A DNA stretch of 64,000 nucleotides from Aaosphaeria pasadenensis (GCA_022813625.1 JAKLMB010000005.1:1581395-1645394); one strand, 5' to 3'. Shown: positions 44,733 to 58,121, counted from the stretch's first letter. Numbers and translations: made by a program. The notes: generated by a model not told the origin, from the letters alone.

Positions 44733-46383
44733 ATGTTCGACTTCTGGCAGAGTCTACTCGCGGCTCTGGAGCGCATCGCCATGCTTCCCTCAATGATCCA
44801 CTCCGTCTTTCCCTCCCTGCTCTCACGAAAACGCATGCGAGATGCTGTGCGAACCTACGACCGCTCCCTGGACGACCTGTTGCGAGAAGTCCAGCGCCTT
44901 CTCGAGGCTCCACTCGAACCTGCACAGCTTCTGCAAATGTCCGGCAAGCTGCAGGACCAATTCGCTCCTAAGCTCAAGGACAGCGACATCTGCATGCTAC
45001 CTTCTTACAACGACAAGCTACCTACCGGCCTCGAGCGTGGTACTTACCTTGCCTTGGATGTTGGTGGTTCCACCTTCCGCGTTGCCATTGTCGAGTTGAA
45101 TGGCAACCAACCCGGCGCCAAGAGTATGCGCATCGTGAACATGAAGAGTTACAAGATCGATAACTCGGTTCGATACCTTCGAGGTACTGCCTTCTTCGAC
45201 TGGATGGCCGAGAGGATCGAGACGGCCATCAACGATCCCCAAGTCAAAGGTATCAATGATACAAAGGTCTTTGGCATGGGACTGGCCTGGTCTTTCCCCA
45301 TCGAGTATGTCTTGACCGTCTCACGCATTCATTCATGTTTCAATCTATTGACAACGAAACAACAGGCAAACCTCGATCCACAGCGGAAACATCTTGCCCA
45401 TGGGCAAAGGATTCCTTGCGACAGAGGGAACCTTGGGACAAGACCTGAGTGAGCTTGTCATGGCTCCATGCAGAAAAAGGGTAAGCAATCCGGCTCCATG
45501 TGCTTGCGTTTCTCCAATACTGACCATGTCACAGAACCTTCCTGTCCGTATGGAGTCGATCGTCAACGATTCCTCTGCAACACTACTGTCACGTGCATAC
45601 GAGGATCCTTCTACCCGATTTGCAGTTATCTTAGGAACCGGATTCAATATTGCCGCCCACCTGCCAGTTTCGACGCTCGCCGCGCCCAAGTACAAAGGCT
45701 ACCCGCACAAGTGGTTAGATCAGGCCGAGCATGTGCTCGTCAACACCGAATTGAGCATGTTCGGAAAAAATGTATTTCCTACCACACGGTGGGATGATCA
45801 ACTCAACGCCACCCATGTGCGTCCAGACTTCCAACCTTTCGAGCAACTCATCAGCGGACGATACCTTGGTGAGATTGTCCGTTTGGTCCTCGTAGAGGCT
45901 GTGCGTACCGCTGGGTTGTTCAGTGGTGAACTCCCAGAGAAGCTATCTGAAGCATACTCCCTGGACACAGGAACACTCGCTGCCATGGAGATGGATGAGT
46001 CGAAAGGCTTCTCCAAGGCCATCGCCCTATTCCAGTCTCGGCACCCACTCAGCAAGCCGCCATCCTACCGTGACATCTACTTTGTCCGCCAAGTAGCCCA
46101 GCTGGTCTCCCACCGTGCAGCTGCGTACCTTGCCGCTGGAATCCACTCCTTGTGGAAGCTTCGAACCACCTCCGAAGGCTTGAGCCCTTCGACAGTTGGA
46201 AAGATAGCCATTGGCTGCAACGGCTCCGTCATCGAGAAATACCCCCTGTTCAGAGAACTGTGCCAGTCTCACCTTGACGAGCTCACTACTGCCTCAGGGG
46301 CCGAACCCCATGCGATATCATTAGAGATCGCTGTCGAGTCGGCTATCTTCGGTGCCGCAGTTGCTGCTTGCTGCCTCGACTAA
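44733..46383 (+). CDS. hxk3: Hexokinase-family N-acetylglucosamine kinase (Hxk3-type)
   Basis: Three exons, 44733-45304, 45366-45480 and 45535-46383, give 511 aa from this ATG. The intron at 45481-45534 is 54 nt, in frame and stop-free, but has GTAAGC, a TACTGACC branch and CAG. The fold is hexokinase: LALDVGGSTFRVAIVEL (phosphate 1), GLAWSFPIEQTSIHSGNI then MGKGF where glucose kinases have WTKGF, IVNDSSATLLSRAY with the catalytic Asp (family NDTVGTL), ILGTGFNIA (adenosine/phosphate 2) and IAIGCNGSVIEKYP. Divergence at substrate-contact positions plus cluster membership indicates GlcNAc kinase making GlcNAc-6-phosphate rather than glucokinase. Start is uncertain: in-frame ATGs lie at 44601, 44733 and 44781, and a TATATAAAA sits at 44721-44729. 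Confidence 0.85.
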
Positions 46384-49300
46384 TCGACACTGTAGAGGAT
46401 CGTTTTCGACCTGGTTGACGACGAGAGTGTTGCTTGATACCCTTGGAGCGTTAGGTGTTTGTATATACATTTGTGTTTTCTCGTCCTCTTTCTCGAGCCG
46501 GGTGGGCTTTTAGAAAGAGTTGCCTTCTTATCCCTCATCTTCATTTCTTTCCTCTACCAAGGGGGAAGAGTGGAGATCGCGGGCTTTTCTGCTTCTGCGT
46601 CACGGATGTCATGAACCTCATCATATTTTACCATACTAAAGAATACTGCAAAGCATACGGGGAACGATCGACGGAGTCATTCGACTTCCCCTCGGCGTTT
46701 GGAATACATATTTTTTTCTTTCCTCCTTCATTCTCTTTTCATTTGGTTGGTCTTTATAAAAGACGGTATCCGAACTGCGGTGTTTTTCTTCAAAAAGAGA
46801 GGAGCATGATAAGGGATCAGGGTAATCTATGGTCGCCATATATATCATCACCCACCTCCCCGCATACACATTGCAGGAGTGTGGCCTATGAATACAAATC
46901 TCAGATTCTCGAACTCATCAGTGGCACGATTATGACTTTCCTTCGTGAATGCTGAATTTGCAAGACTACACTCTTCATTGTAGCGCTCACGCTCACGAAC
47001 TTGCCATTACTCCGCTCTACAACGTATGTGCAGTGAACAATATCCTGCTTCTCTCCCCCTTTCCACCCTTCAATATGAGAAAACTACAATGCGATTTCCT
47101 AATCCCCCCACTAACAGTTAGGAAAACCCCTTCTCATCAAATAGCCCCTGACAAACGAATTCCAAACCAATCGATAACCCCCACACCCCCCTCCCTCCCT
47201 CTCTCCATTCCTCCATTTTTCCGACGTAAGATCCCCAACATGTGACTCAAAGCAGGCACCAGGGCAGGCTCAAACCAAAGGGGGACGCGCAAATATGTAC
47301 GCGCGTAGGTACTCATTCATATCACTCGTCTCGAAGGAATCTCCATCTCTCTCTCCCTTCCTAAGCGCGCGTGAGCCACTGTTCCTTGGGTAGGGTAACT
47401 ACTGAAGGGGTGGAAAGGAATGTGTTTAGCATGCTACCCTACATTGGAGTCTGGGTTTTCGTCGTGCTTGTAGTTGGGTATATATGTATACTATCCCTCT
47501 GCCACCTTCTCGTCGAGGATATATAAGACGACCGACGGGCGCAAGATATACAGAGAGAGAAAGCGTTAGGTAGATAGATAATAGATATTAGATAGTAAGA
47601 TTGGATGGATGGATAAATAAGCTATTTCCTATATTTCCCTCCTTCCTTTTCTGCTTCCCTTTAGCCTGTTCCATCTGGATGTGTTCTTCTGTCCAGTTAC
47701 TCTCGCGGGATTTATGTTTAGATGGGAACGGATCGTATGATATGATGGGTTTCTGTGTTGGGGTTATAACGATACTGAAGGGGAAGAGCACTGGGCGTTG
47801 ATGTGAAGTTCTTGTTAGCTCTTCTTTGACCGTGGGACATGCTCATGGAGGAGATCATAGTGGTAGAATAGCCGGAAGGGGGGGGTAAAGAGAACGGATT
47901 CTAGACGTTAATTATCAGTTGGTCTGTCATATCCTCATACATGCTGTGCCATTCTCTTTTTCTATATCTTTTGGTATTGGCAGGATTTTGCATTGTGGGT
48001 ATCTATTCCATGAGAATATAATGGTATTATCTGACTTCGAAATTTATACTCAAGAACGTATCTAAGACGATTGAAAATAGAGGCGAATATAAATTTTTAA
48101 ACATCATGATGATTCTATCACTGCACTTCGTATAATTTCTAGCTATCGTTCGAGCCTTGCTGCACACACGGCAAACGATGCACCTCCCTACCCGCAGCTA
48201 TGAAGAAGAGCCTTGATGAACCAAGCTATGATCTCTGCATGCCACTACTTGCTTGCTTTCTAGCTACGAGTAGTATCTACACAAGTACCAACCCAGATAG
48301 TTACTCTACCAAACACATCCATCCAAATCCCATTAAAAAAGGCTCCCCCATTCGCTCGCACGAGCAACATTGTCTCTCCCCTCACCCAGCACGAGCATAC
48401 CACCAGACAAAGAACCCCCCCATCTCACGTTGTTCCCGAGTCACACACACACCCCTCAACAACAAGACAAAGAAAACCAAAAACCAGGGGAGAGAAGAAA
48501 GAAAGAGCCACGTAGTACAACAGCCTCGATCTTTCATGCACGCAATTTACAACTGCAGTACATCCTGTACCACAGACGAAAAAAGGGGATCCACTTCGTT
48601 TCGGTCTTTCCGATCTTCTTGTTTCGATGGGCGCGCTACTTGACTCTGTGTAACCAACGACAACAAACGGTGCAGGATTCAGGGGGGAAGGGGGGAGCAT
48701 CGTGTGTTGCACGAAGAGAAGAAATTTGAAGTTTCTTTTTTTCAACGGTGATCTACTCCGTACCATGCGGGTTTCCCGTGAGTAGACATGATCGTGGAAG
48801 CAATCGTCATCGCGAGATATTCTGTTTCTCAACTCAACGAGTGAGATTGTTTCCTTCATACCGAAGGGGTGTCGACTTGACTCTGTCTGCTCGGGGATTG
48901 TTCTACTCAGATCCGATCACATCCGATCTGTGTGAGATGATGACATCGCGTCGCAGCGCATCGCATCGTGCACACTCCGATTATGTCTTCAAGGGGAGAG
49001 GTACCGTACGGAGTAAGTGGTGCGTTATGGTAGCATGGCGTGGGCGTACACAAACAAGACGGATCAACCAGGGTTACCACCTAGACGAGAACTTACCTCA
49101 CCTACCCCAGACAGGAGACGACATCGATGGAAACACGATATCTGTGGGAAGACAACATTCTATTCAGATCACGAGACAGCTGTGTTCGAAATCGAAATTG
49201 AAGAAGAATTAAGGACTACTGCAATGTACACACATTTCTCCAACTCTCCATCCACATTCAACCCTTACCTCACTCTACCTTACTCCACGACGGTAGATGA

Positions 49301-52158
49301 AACGAGCGAAGGGGTGAGAGGGGCGCGGCGCGTATGCACGCATTACAGTGCAGTGTGCTGTACATATGTACTGTACTGTGGGTGTGTGGTGTCGGTGTAT
49401 CTCGACGTTGCATTGCGGCTTGCCATCCTGCGTGCCTATCTTATCGGTGTGTGTGTACCGTCTGTATGGGTTTGTATGAATGGCTGTCGAGGTAGCGTAG
49501 CTTCGAGAACATGCAGTATAGCTGCAGTGAGAGTGATGGTTATGTATGTACGGATTACGATGCATGTGATTCTTTGGAAAGTTTGATGGATGGGCGTGTG
49601 GTGGATGGTGCTGTAGTGATGAAGCGACGGTTTTGCGCGGCGTTTGCTAGGAAGAGTGGAAGTACTCGAATCCCAATGCCAAAGGTCTACTGTAGATTGC
49701 TTGGGAATTATCAAATATGATGTCAAACATCTGGTTAATCCAGTCCTATCTACTTGGTGACTGCGAAACAGAAGTGTGCTCGAAGCGAAGGCTACATACA
49801 AACAGAGTTGACCGATATATCATAACGAAAGAAAAAGAAATGAACATATCCTGTGGGAAAACACGTATCTGCTACAAACATACTCCACACAGGTAACTAT
49901 ATGGAAAGACACCCACAAACGCACTCCGTCTTCCTCTCTTTCTATGTTGGAGGAACGGAAGGTACAAATGATAAGTCACCTTCAACCTTGCCCACTTTCT
50001 CATCCCGATAACTATAGCATAACACTGCACGACTATAGACACCTTCATGATTGACATCACAGTGTGGTGTATACAGGCACATTAGCTATTCTCAAGCTCA
50101 ATACTCTCTAAAAATCCCCTGCAACGAACGTCTACTCCCCAAGCAACCATGCACGAAATCCAGACAACCACGATCAATCTACTCTCCGTCCAAGAAAACA
50201 ACCTTTTCTTCCATTTTGCATCCCATGAATCGATTAATCTATACATCCAAACACTACCTCTTACCTTAGCCCACTCTCCCCTGCTCTTGAAGTTCCTCGG
50301 AATTCCCTCATGTCTTCTTTCCCATAAAATCATACCATAAACACATACCACAGAGATATGTTCCTCATCATCTCCTGGAAAGAAACCCAAAGAAAAATCA
50401 AAGAAGAAGAATCAAAGGCAAGGTAAGGTAAATGATTCTTTCCTTTGCACGTAATATCGTTCCGTGTAATTCGTGACTGGCAAACACACTACGCTGAGGG
50501 TCTTTGTTTGGTTGTTTGTGTTTAATTGTTTTGCGTGGGTTGGTTGCGTTGAGAGAATTGGTAAGAGCTTCGACTCGACTTCAAAACAGCTTTTGGACGA
50601 CCCTCGACTTCGGCTTCGACCCCGACTTCGAAACGAACGAAGACACGCCGTCCTTCCTTCGAAGTTCAGCGATAGGAAAAGTCTACCATAGAAAAGAGAA
50701 GGTATGCTCGGCTTCTATATTTCGTACGTAGTTACGAATGACAATGTCTAATGGTAAACGTATTTCTGGTTGGGATTGATGTTTATGGGTTGGATCTGTG
50801 TATACATCAACAATCGTACATCCATCTATACCCCAAAAAAACGGATCTTTAGAAAAAGCAAAACGGAAAAGACCAAATCGATCGATCAATCACTGACAGC
50901 GTCAATCAATAAAGTAACGACTACAACCAACTCCACATACACCCCAACCTTAGCACTCCCACAAGCACGGGGAGTTACATTCTCGTAATTATCCCTATTT
51001 TCCTTTGACGAAAGCGGCAGGTTACTGCTTCTTGTTCATTGTCTGTCAATCAATAATCGGATGGTCGGGTGAGATGAGGTGAGGTGAGGTAGGATTGAAG
51101 TGGGTACTTTTTTTTGTGGTTCGTATTTTACTACCGGGGAGGGGAGTCTGACGTGCATGTACATATAGTATGGGAGAGCACTGAGCATGTATGGAGCACG
51201 ATGAGAGTTCGAGTTTGTGACATTTTTCCATTCAAAAGGGGGAAGATGGCTGAAGCGGAACTGAAGCCGAGATCTTCGGGAACATGATGGTGCTCGCTAC
51301 TTTGTTGAATATCCTTTGATAGCCCGCCGTTCCCGTCTTATATCTGCCTGTCCTTTGTATTCTCGCAAACCCTCTTCAATCGATCGAATATCCCAATCTC
51401 ACCAAAAACATCCCTTTCATCGTTCGTCGTTTGCCGGAACGAAGGATCTCCCTACATCGTGCCAACATTGCAACGCCGTGCTGGTAAAGTATATCGTACC
51501 CTTTGCTGCGTAATTAATGGAAAGAAGAAAATACAAAAAGACGTATAGAAGAGAAAAACCCGGCGCAAAAAGGCAAATTATCCCCGTAAAGAGTCGCCAA
51601 ATGGTATACGCGCCTGATCCTTAATTCCTCGCGCCAAAAACTCCAGTCATCGATATTTTGTTCCGTCTCCGCCTCTTACTCCTAAAAATATCGCGTCCTG
51701 CCATCATTTGTTGCAACAAATTCGACGGATCATATTGCTCCCAAGTTTCCTCCCACCTCATTACTCGTTCGCGAACCGTCGCCGTGGAATCGGCTGCAGC
51801 TCGATCCCTTCGCTAGTAATATTTCAACCTAAGACCATCGACTTGGTCTTACTCGATTGCCCCGCCTGCATTGTCGCCTGGATGTCTCGGATAATTGCGG
51901 TACAAGGCCCTAGAAGGAGTGCTACGAACCGACCGTTACAACAATGGGTTACTGATGCATGTACTGGCACCCGATCTCGAGCGCCATGCGAGGGAGCTGC
52001 ACGCCCATGCTTCGGTGTCATCGTGCGCTCCCTGGAGGGGCTGTTTATATTGATTCGAAGTATAGAAATCGCTGGGTCGATTCAGTTCATGATTGTCTCG
52101 TCGGTGCTTCCAAAGAGAAGCGGACGTAGTAGAATGGGTGCTGGAATTTCTGTCACAA
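46384..52158. other. 5.8 kb gene-free interval between hxk3 and ron1
   Basis: The largest empty stretch of the window, between convergent genes. Frames are at most about 190 codons, lack splice support and have no recognisable motif. A 211-codon plus frame (51708-52343) overlaps the ron1 3' end in antisense and looks like a chance frame. Two exact copies of the 9-mer are present (48754-48762, 49007-49015), together with short GTGTG, GATAGATA and GAGGT repeats. No transposon ends, tRNA or rRNA were found. A long non-coding RNA cannot be seen or excluded from sequence. Confidence 0.5.
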
Positions 52159-53922
52159 TCACCAAGTGTCGGAAAAGTATCGCTTTGATTTATTCTTCAC
52201 GGCGATGGCTTTGGGATCCTCTGGCAGGTTTGTGTGATGTACAACATGTGGTCGATATACAGCATCAACCGGTGGCATCCAGTCATCAAGACCTAGTGGG
52301 AAATATTCATACAAAAGGTCTGCACTCTCGTCTGGGCTGTTGATAAGATTGAGGGAGAACGAGGGAGGCCTATGAGGAGTTGCCCTCTTTCTTTCCGGCT
52401 CGGACGGCGACATTGATTTCTTCGGCTCGTCGTCCGTCAGAGACAACGACACCGGAGCTGCCGAAGATCGCTTGGGTAATGTGTTTCTCGTAATCTCTGG
52501 TGTCGACTGCGCATACGGGGTGGCCGCCGGATGCTGGAAGGATGGGGTGTCCGGAACCACCGTCATTGCTTGAGTTGTCGGTATCTTCCAGTCCAGGAAG
52601 TCAGGGGATATTGGGAGATCGTTTGGAGTGAAATCGAAGGGTAGCTGCAATGAATCCATAGGCTTACTTGTAGCGGTACTGTTGCCCTGGGCATTGCTGT
52701 GGTTGGCAGACTGGTTGGTATCGTTGGTAGGCGTTCGTGATGGCTGCGGTAGGTGTGAAGCTTTGCGCGGATTGCCCCCACCGCTAATGGGGAGATCTTT
52801 ACGGGACTGGAAGTTTCTGGGGCTGCGGCCGCGAACTATTATGGCGCCCGAGTGTACCTCGCAAATTGGCGCTTTCATTCCTGTGGCGAGCGTCGCGAGA
52901 ACCTTGAGCCGGACGACGAAGTGCTGCTGTAGCTCTTTTCTCCGTCCATTGTTTGCCGTGGCAATGCGGAATTGTAGTCTCTTCCAGCTGATTGGGAAAT
53001 TGACGTATTCCGAGTCCATGTCCTGGCCTTGGGAGAGGTCCAAAGGATACGACGGTGGTTCCTTCTCGGTCTTGTCCTCCACTGCCGTCGTACTGCTCGC
53101 TGGAGTCTTCCAAGGTACTGATATGATTTTCACAGGGTTTCCCTCCAGAGATTCGGTAGCGGATATTGCAAGTTCCAACCCGATTATAGGTATATGTTCG
53201 CCTTGCTCTGTCAATAATATTTGAATGCCCCTTGGTACTGTGATCGTTCCGGTTATCTGGAATAGGTTCCTCCGGTAGCAGGTCAGCTCAGTAGGGGGAA
53301 CCGCAATGTCGCCGGCGGTAGCCCAGGGCGATTCTGCGAGGAAGAACATGCCATGAAGCTGCGAGTTCATGGATATGATAAGGCGGCGACCGGCATAGTC
53401 GAGGAGCGTATAGGGTATGTTCGGTAGGGAGAAGCTTAGGAGCTTGTTGTCGCGGTCAATGTTTGGACTTTCGGGTGCCTGTCCATTCTGTTCAGGGTGT
53501 ACCGAGGGGTCATAGCCGCTCAGAACGTCGGAGAATGGGTCATCGTAGGCGCTGGAGAAGCGTTTCAACGGCGGATGGGCAATGGAGTGTTGCCCGTAGG
53601 TGGCATCCTCACTACTATGCGAACAAAGTGAGCAGGGCGTCGAAGAGCGGGACCATGGCCACGACCACGGCCACGAGCATAAGCAAGAAGTTGGATATGG
53701 TAGAATGTGATTTGGAAACAAAGACACGAAATAATGAGGGCGAGGAGGAGGGAATGAGGTGGTTGCTTACCCAGCAAAGGTCTCTGCGTCGTAGTTTGAG
53801 CGCTGATCGAGCTGGTCGAGGGGACCGAAACCGACGGGTAGCTGTTGGTCAGGGCCCGTTACGTTCTGAAGTGACATTGGGGCCGCCAAGTAGGACATGG
53901 TGAGAGTATCGAAGCCCTCCAT
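52159..53922 (-). CDS. ron1: Ndt80/PhoG-family transcription factor, RON1-like regulator of GlcNAc catabolism
   Basis: Two exons, 53922-53771 and 53614-52159, give 535 aa. Intron of 156 nt (GTAAGC...CATAG, or a second AG three bases on). The Ndt80-type DNA-binding domain spans about 100-310: LLSFSLPNIPYTLLDYAG, PPTELTCYRRNLFQITG, NFPISWKRLQFRIATANNGR, ELQQHFVVRLKVLATL and IIVRGRSPRNF. These match the p53-like Ig fold family. The C-terminal 200 residues are Ser/Thr/Pro-rich with basic patches, probably regulatory. In Trichoderma reesei the Ndt80-like RON1 sits in the GlcNAc cluster and activates it; position and family match here. Other Ndt80-like proteins (XprG, Vib1) control proteolysis or heterokaryon incompatibility, so orthology rests partly on location. 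The ATG chosen, MEGFDTLTMSYLA, is the first in frame. Confidence 0.88.
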
Positions 53923-56900
53923 GGCTCATCGGTGGTGGATAGGGCGGGCACAGGAGGAGGTATGTGGGCGAGGAGGCAGCGCATGAGATGGAGCGAGGTG
54001 CCGCTGGCAGCAAGATGATTACAGGCGAAAGCGAGAGGGCGAGTTTGGAGCGAATAAGGGCGGAGTAGTGAGAGGAGGAAGTGGAGGAGGTGGAGCGGCT
54101 GGCGATGTTTGGGGGAGGAGCGGATAACGGTTTGTGGTGGAAGCGGTAATGGCGGTGGTGGTATGTAAGTGGTGGTGGAGAAGGATGCGCTTGGGGGTGG
54201 AGAGAGAGAGCGAGAGCGAGAGCAGTTACTGTGTAGTGTGAAGGTACGCAGTAGTTGACTGGAGAGAAGAGAGGCTGGGGTGCGTTCGGGCTTTGGCGAG
54301 CGCGGAATCGCAGGGCAGGAGGATCACCAAATCAGGTCAGGTCCGCTCAGGTCAGGGCAGGGGAGGGTCGGGTATCTACTCCGTATTGTATGTAAGAGTA
54401 GGTAATACCTAATGTATGTGCATCCATACAATAATAGAGGGACGAGGCAATACGGAGTATGTAGTGCAGATCAGTAAGAATAGGAAAAGGAAATCAATGT
54501 CGGAAAGAGAAGAAGAACAGAAGACTGCGTAGAAGGAGTAGAAAGAATTAGGGTCGGCTGGCAAAAGCTTGTATGCACGGAGTTCTTTTGGATGGGTGGA
54601 GTAACCATCTGTTCGTACTCCGAGAAGAAGAAGAGGAGACAGTACAGTAATGTGAATGTGTATGTGTAGTTACTGTGTATTGTGTGTGTGCGAGTGTGCG
54701 GAGGCGCGTATAATAGCGTGTAATTGTCACTAAAAGTTATAGTAAGTTAGTCTCCGCTCAGTCAGCGGAGATGGAGGCGGAGGCGGAGTGGAGTGGCCTA
54801 CACTTATGATATGGAGTAGAGTAGAATAGAAGTGTTAATCAGTAGTGGGAGGCAAAAGTCTTTTGATATTTGTATTTTGTGATTATTTGTAAGAGGTTTT
54901 GACTGTTATCCATATCATCAAAGAAAAGGGAAGAATGAAAGGATTCACAAGGCAAGAAGCGGGGGGTACGGTTCAAGCAGGGCATCAAGGTTGAGAGAGG
55001 CAAAGAGCCACAATAGGAAACAAAGGAACAAGAACAAGAGGAGGAAGGGGGGATGATGACAGACAGGACAGGGACAAGGGAAGATAGGAATCTAAGTCAG
55101 TGTGATGATGGTCAGGTAGGTAGTTGATCTGTTGTCCTAGTCTATTCTATCCTATTCCAACCTACCACTCGTATCTTGTCCTGTCCCCTCCTTAGAGCAG
55201 CGAGAGAGCTGCGTATACTCAACACACACAGACACATAGTCAGAGGAAATAGGAATAACCATGATCATCATCTTCCAATTCAGAACTCGGACGAGTAATC
55301 AATCAGAAGCTTCTGCAGGTGACTTGGGATGCGAATTGGAACGACGTATGTTATGTATGGTTATCGGCTGGCTGCGTGTCTCAGCGTCTCCGAGGCCGCC
55401 ATCATCCCACCTCGTCATGTGTATGTGTGTCTATCCATTCAATGTCCACTCCCGTGCAATTCCTACATGATCCTCTTGATCATTGCTCGCTTGTCGTAAA
55501 CAATCCGTTGGTCGTTGTTGAAAGCTGTGCGACGCACCCCCGAAGAGATCACACGCAGCAAAAAAGGCGAGGGGAACTGACTATATCCCGCCAAGAAGAT
55601 GGGTTCCGTTCGGGCGGCGGAAGCCTTTCTCAACTAGGCACTCGGTTAGACCTAATCAAGTAAGAAACTTGGCTAGCGCTGCGAGGAACGATGAGGGGGA
55701 GGAAAAGTTTATTACTGACTGACTTGTACCGTTCGAAATCCGACAATAGGTACCTACGGACGGGGTAATACCTTCAACGGCCGCGCAACAATGCGAGGCA
55801 ATGCGATGCGCATGCGCGGTGGAGGCAAAGCTAGTCACCTAACGGCGCTTTTATCACTGTGGCGGGAGGTATTCGAATGCAGGTCGCCATTCTATTCTGT
55901 TTTGCGGTACGGTCGGCACTGCAGGTAGGCGAGAAAACGATGCAAGACGGGGAACGCAAATCAGGGTCGAAGGGGATAAAAGAGAGTTTCGATACAAACT
56001 TACATTAGGTACTCGGATACATACATACATACATGCGCACGGAGTAAAGTAACTATACGTCTGTGTTTACGAGATAGACCAAATAGAGGCCAGTCATACA
56101 AGTTAACTTTGTATTTGTACGACGATTGATAGATGGGAGTACCCACCCACATAGCACACGTGACGCTTTGATACCCCCCCTTTCCCCTTCCTTCGTATTG
56201 TATCCCTACATCTTCGATACACAGACTAGCAATTTCGAATCATTCACCATATGCATGGCATTCTTCATCGCACAATCAACATTTCCATACCCTCCGCGTT
56301 GGTAAGGTGCAGGTAGAGAAAGGTAAGTAAGGGCGAAACGGACCGATTGACGCTCCAGAAAAGCAGAAATGACACGCATGTCAGAGCCGAGATAGCGGCG
56401 GCAGAGGGACGGTTGGAAGTGGAGAGCGAATAGAGCCTCATTGCGGAAGGCTTCTCGAAAGAGGTTTAGATGGCTTCCCTTGGCTTTCCCCCATGGATGA
56501 TGGTGGTGGGCCAATGCATGTTTTAAGGGTCGATCCATCAGCGATCATCCATCATCCATCCTCCAGCCATTGCCAGCATCCATCCATAATTCCATCCACC
56601 TGTTTTCAATCTCCCTCTCTCAGTTCCTTTCCTGTTCTCTTGTTCGGAGCGCGCGCGCAATGCCTGACTAGCTCCAGAATAATAACTAACTCCAACGTAA
56701 ACCTCGACTTCGATTCGTCCGTTGCGCTCGGATCCGCGCCGGCGACGAACAAAAAAGAGTAAGCTCTAAAGTCAAAATAGGCTCATTCTCTCGGTTCGCC
56801 CTGCCCTCCCGTCTTTTTTGCTCGTTTTCGCGTTTCATGCAAAAAAACCACCGATTCTTTGGGGAAAAAGGGCCGAAATGAACTTGCTCCGGCCCAGTCT

Positions 56901-58121
56901 CCGGACGATGCTGATTGTCTGCTTGCTTTGCATTCCCTCGACAATTGCCATGATGGTACTCGTACCATGCCTCCGAGTTAGTAGTGTCGGTGGAAAACAA
57001 TGGATTGCCCTATCTGAAAGAACAATTGCGCCAACGCGCGGTATGGCTCCTCGGTCTTTTTTCACCTCTAGTAGTATAGAAAATTTCTCAAATAGTCGCC
57101 TCAATCGCCATATTATGATATACGAGGGGCAGGAAATCGTATGATTGTGAATCAAGTGCCCTACGGCGGCCCAGCGATCGCAATCTCTTTCCCATCCACC
57201 GCTCTCGAGCTCGCTCTCGCTTTGAAGACATGATCGTGCGCTTGAATACTCCGTGCCTAGGTACGGAGTACTTTCTATCATTTGCCGCGGCCTATGATCA
57301 ATAGTCTGAGTTGTTCATTCAATCATTCAATTCATACATTCATTCATTCAGGGCATGTCCACTTATGTTTGTGGCCATGTGTGTTTGAACCCTGGCTGTC
57401 TTCTTCATCGGGGTCCGAACTACCCAACCCTGACATACCCATCATATCATATAGTCATTCCATCATACAATTCGCAGTGCATAGTCTTGTTTGGGTAATC
57501 ATCCCTCTCTTTCGCAACACAGTAACTTTCCCAAATCCGACATCCCAACAAGACGACGGTGACAATAGATCCCCAAATACAGAAGCATGCGATTCCAAAT
57601 TGAACCCCCACGCCGCCACCGCCACCACCACCACCCTGCTTCGTTCCAGACCCGTAACCAGTGCCTCCCTTCCCCTTCCTTTCTGACCTCTTATTCCTCT
57701 CTTCTAATGCAAGGAGTCGGCCCGTCGCCATTGCCTCCGTGCCCACGGCTCAGATCGCAATTGGTTCCCCCTAAGAGCTCGCCAAGCATCGTCATAGATT
57801 CCTGTCGTACAAGCGCAGCTACACAGCAGCTGCATTTCCTCTCTTTCGTCCCCTGGCCCCCCTAGCGCCAGCGTGATTGTCCCAAAAGAAGTGTGTGCCT
57901 GAACAAGAAAACACCAGAATATGGACCAGATCAGACAGTTTCCCCAATGAGGTTTCTCCCCTTATATCTAACAAAACCAATAAATCTTGTCCAACACTGT
58001 TGTATTCCCGTTTTCCTTCCAACTCTTTTCCCATGTGAGAATCCTCATTATCATTATCGTAGTCCAATTATTACTGTACGTCCAACACGGTCCCGTCGTG
58101 TACTCTGAGCCGCTCATACCC
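53923..58121. other. 4.2 kb interval upstream of ron1
   Basis: No supported gene. The first 300 bases upstream of ron1 are purine-rich (GGAGG/GTGG runs) on the plus strand, hence C/T-rich on the coding strand, as in a long leader. Further out are three exact TACGGAGTA/TACTCCGTA copies (54377, 54451, 57262), an ATAC repeat near 56,020, CATCCAT repeats near 56,540-56,600 and CACC-rich DNA near 57,610. The length suggests a large regulatory region or a long ron1 leader. Confidence 0.5.

Noticed and set aside
51708..52343. 211-codon plus-strand frame antisense to the ron1 3' end
   Set aside because: No recognisable motif, mixed Ile/Cys/Arg composition without coding bias, and partly a shadow of ron1. 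An antisense transcript is possible but not supported.
53463..53903. 146-codon plus frame across the ron1 intron
   Set aside because: Antisense to exon 1, intron and exon 2 of ron1; no independent support.
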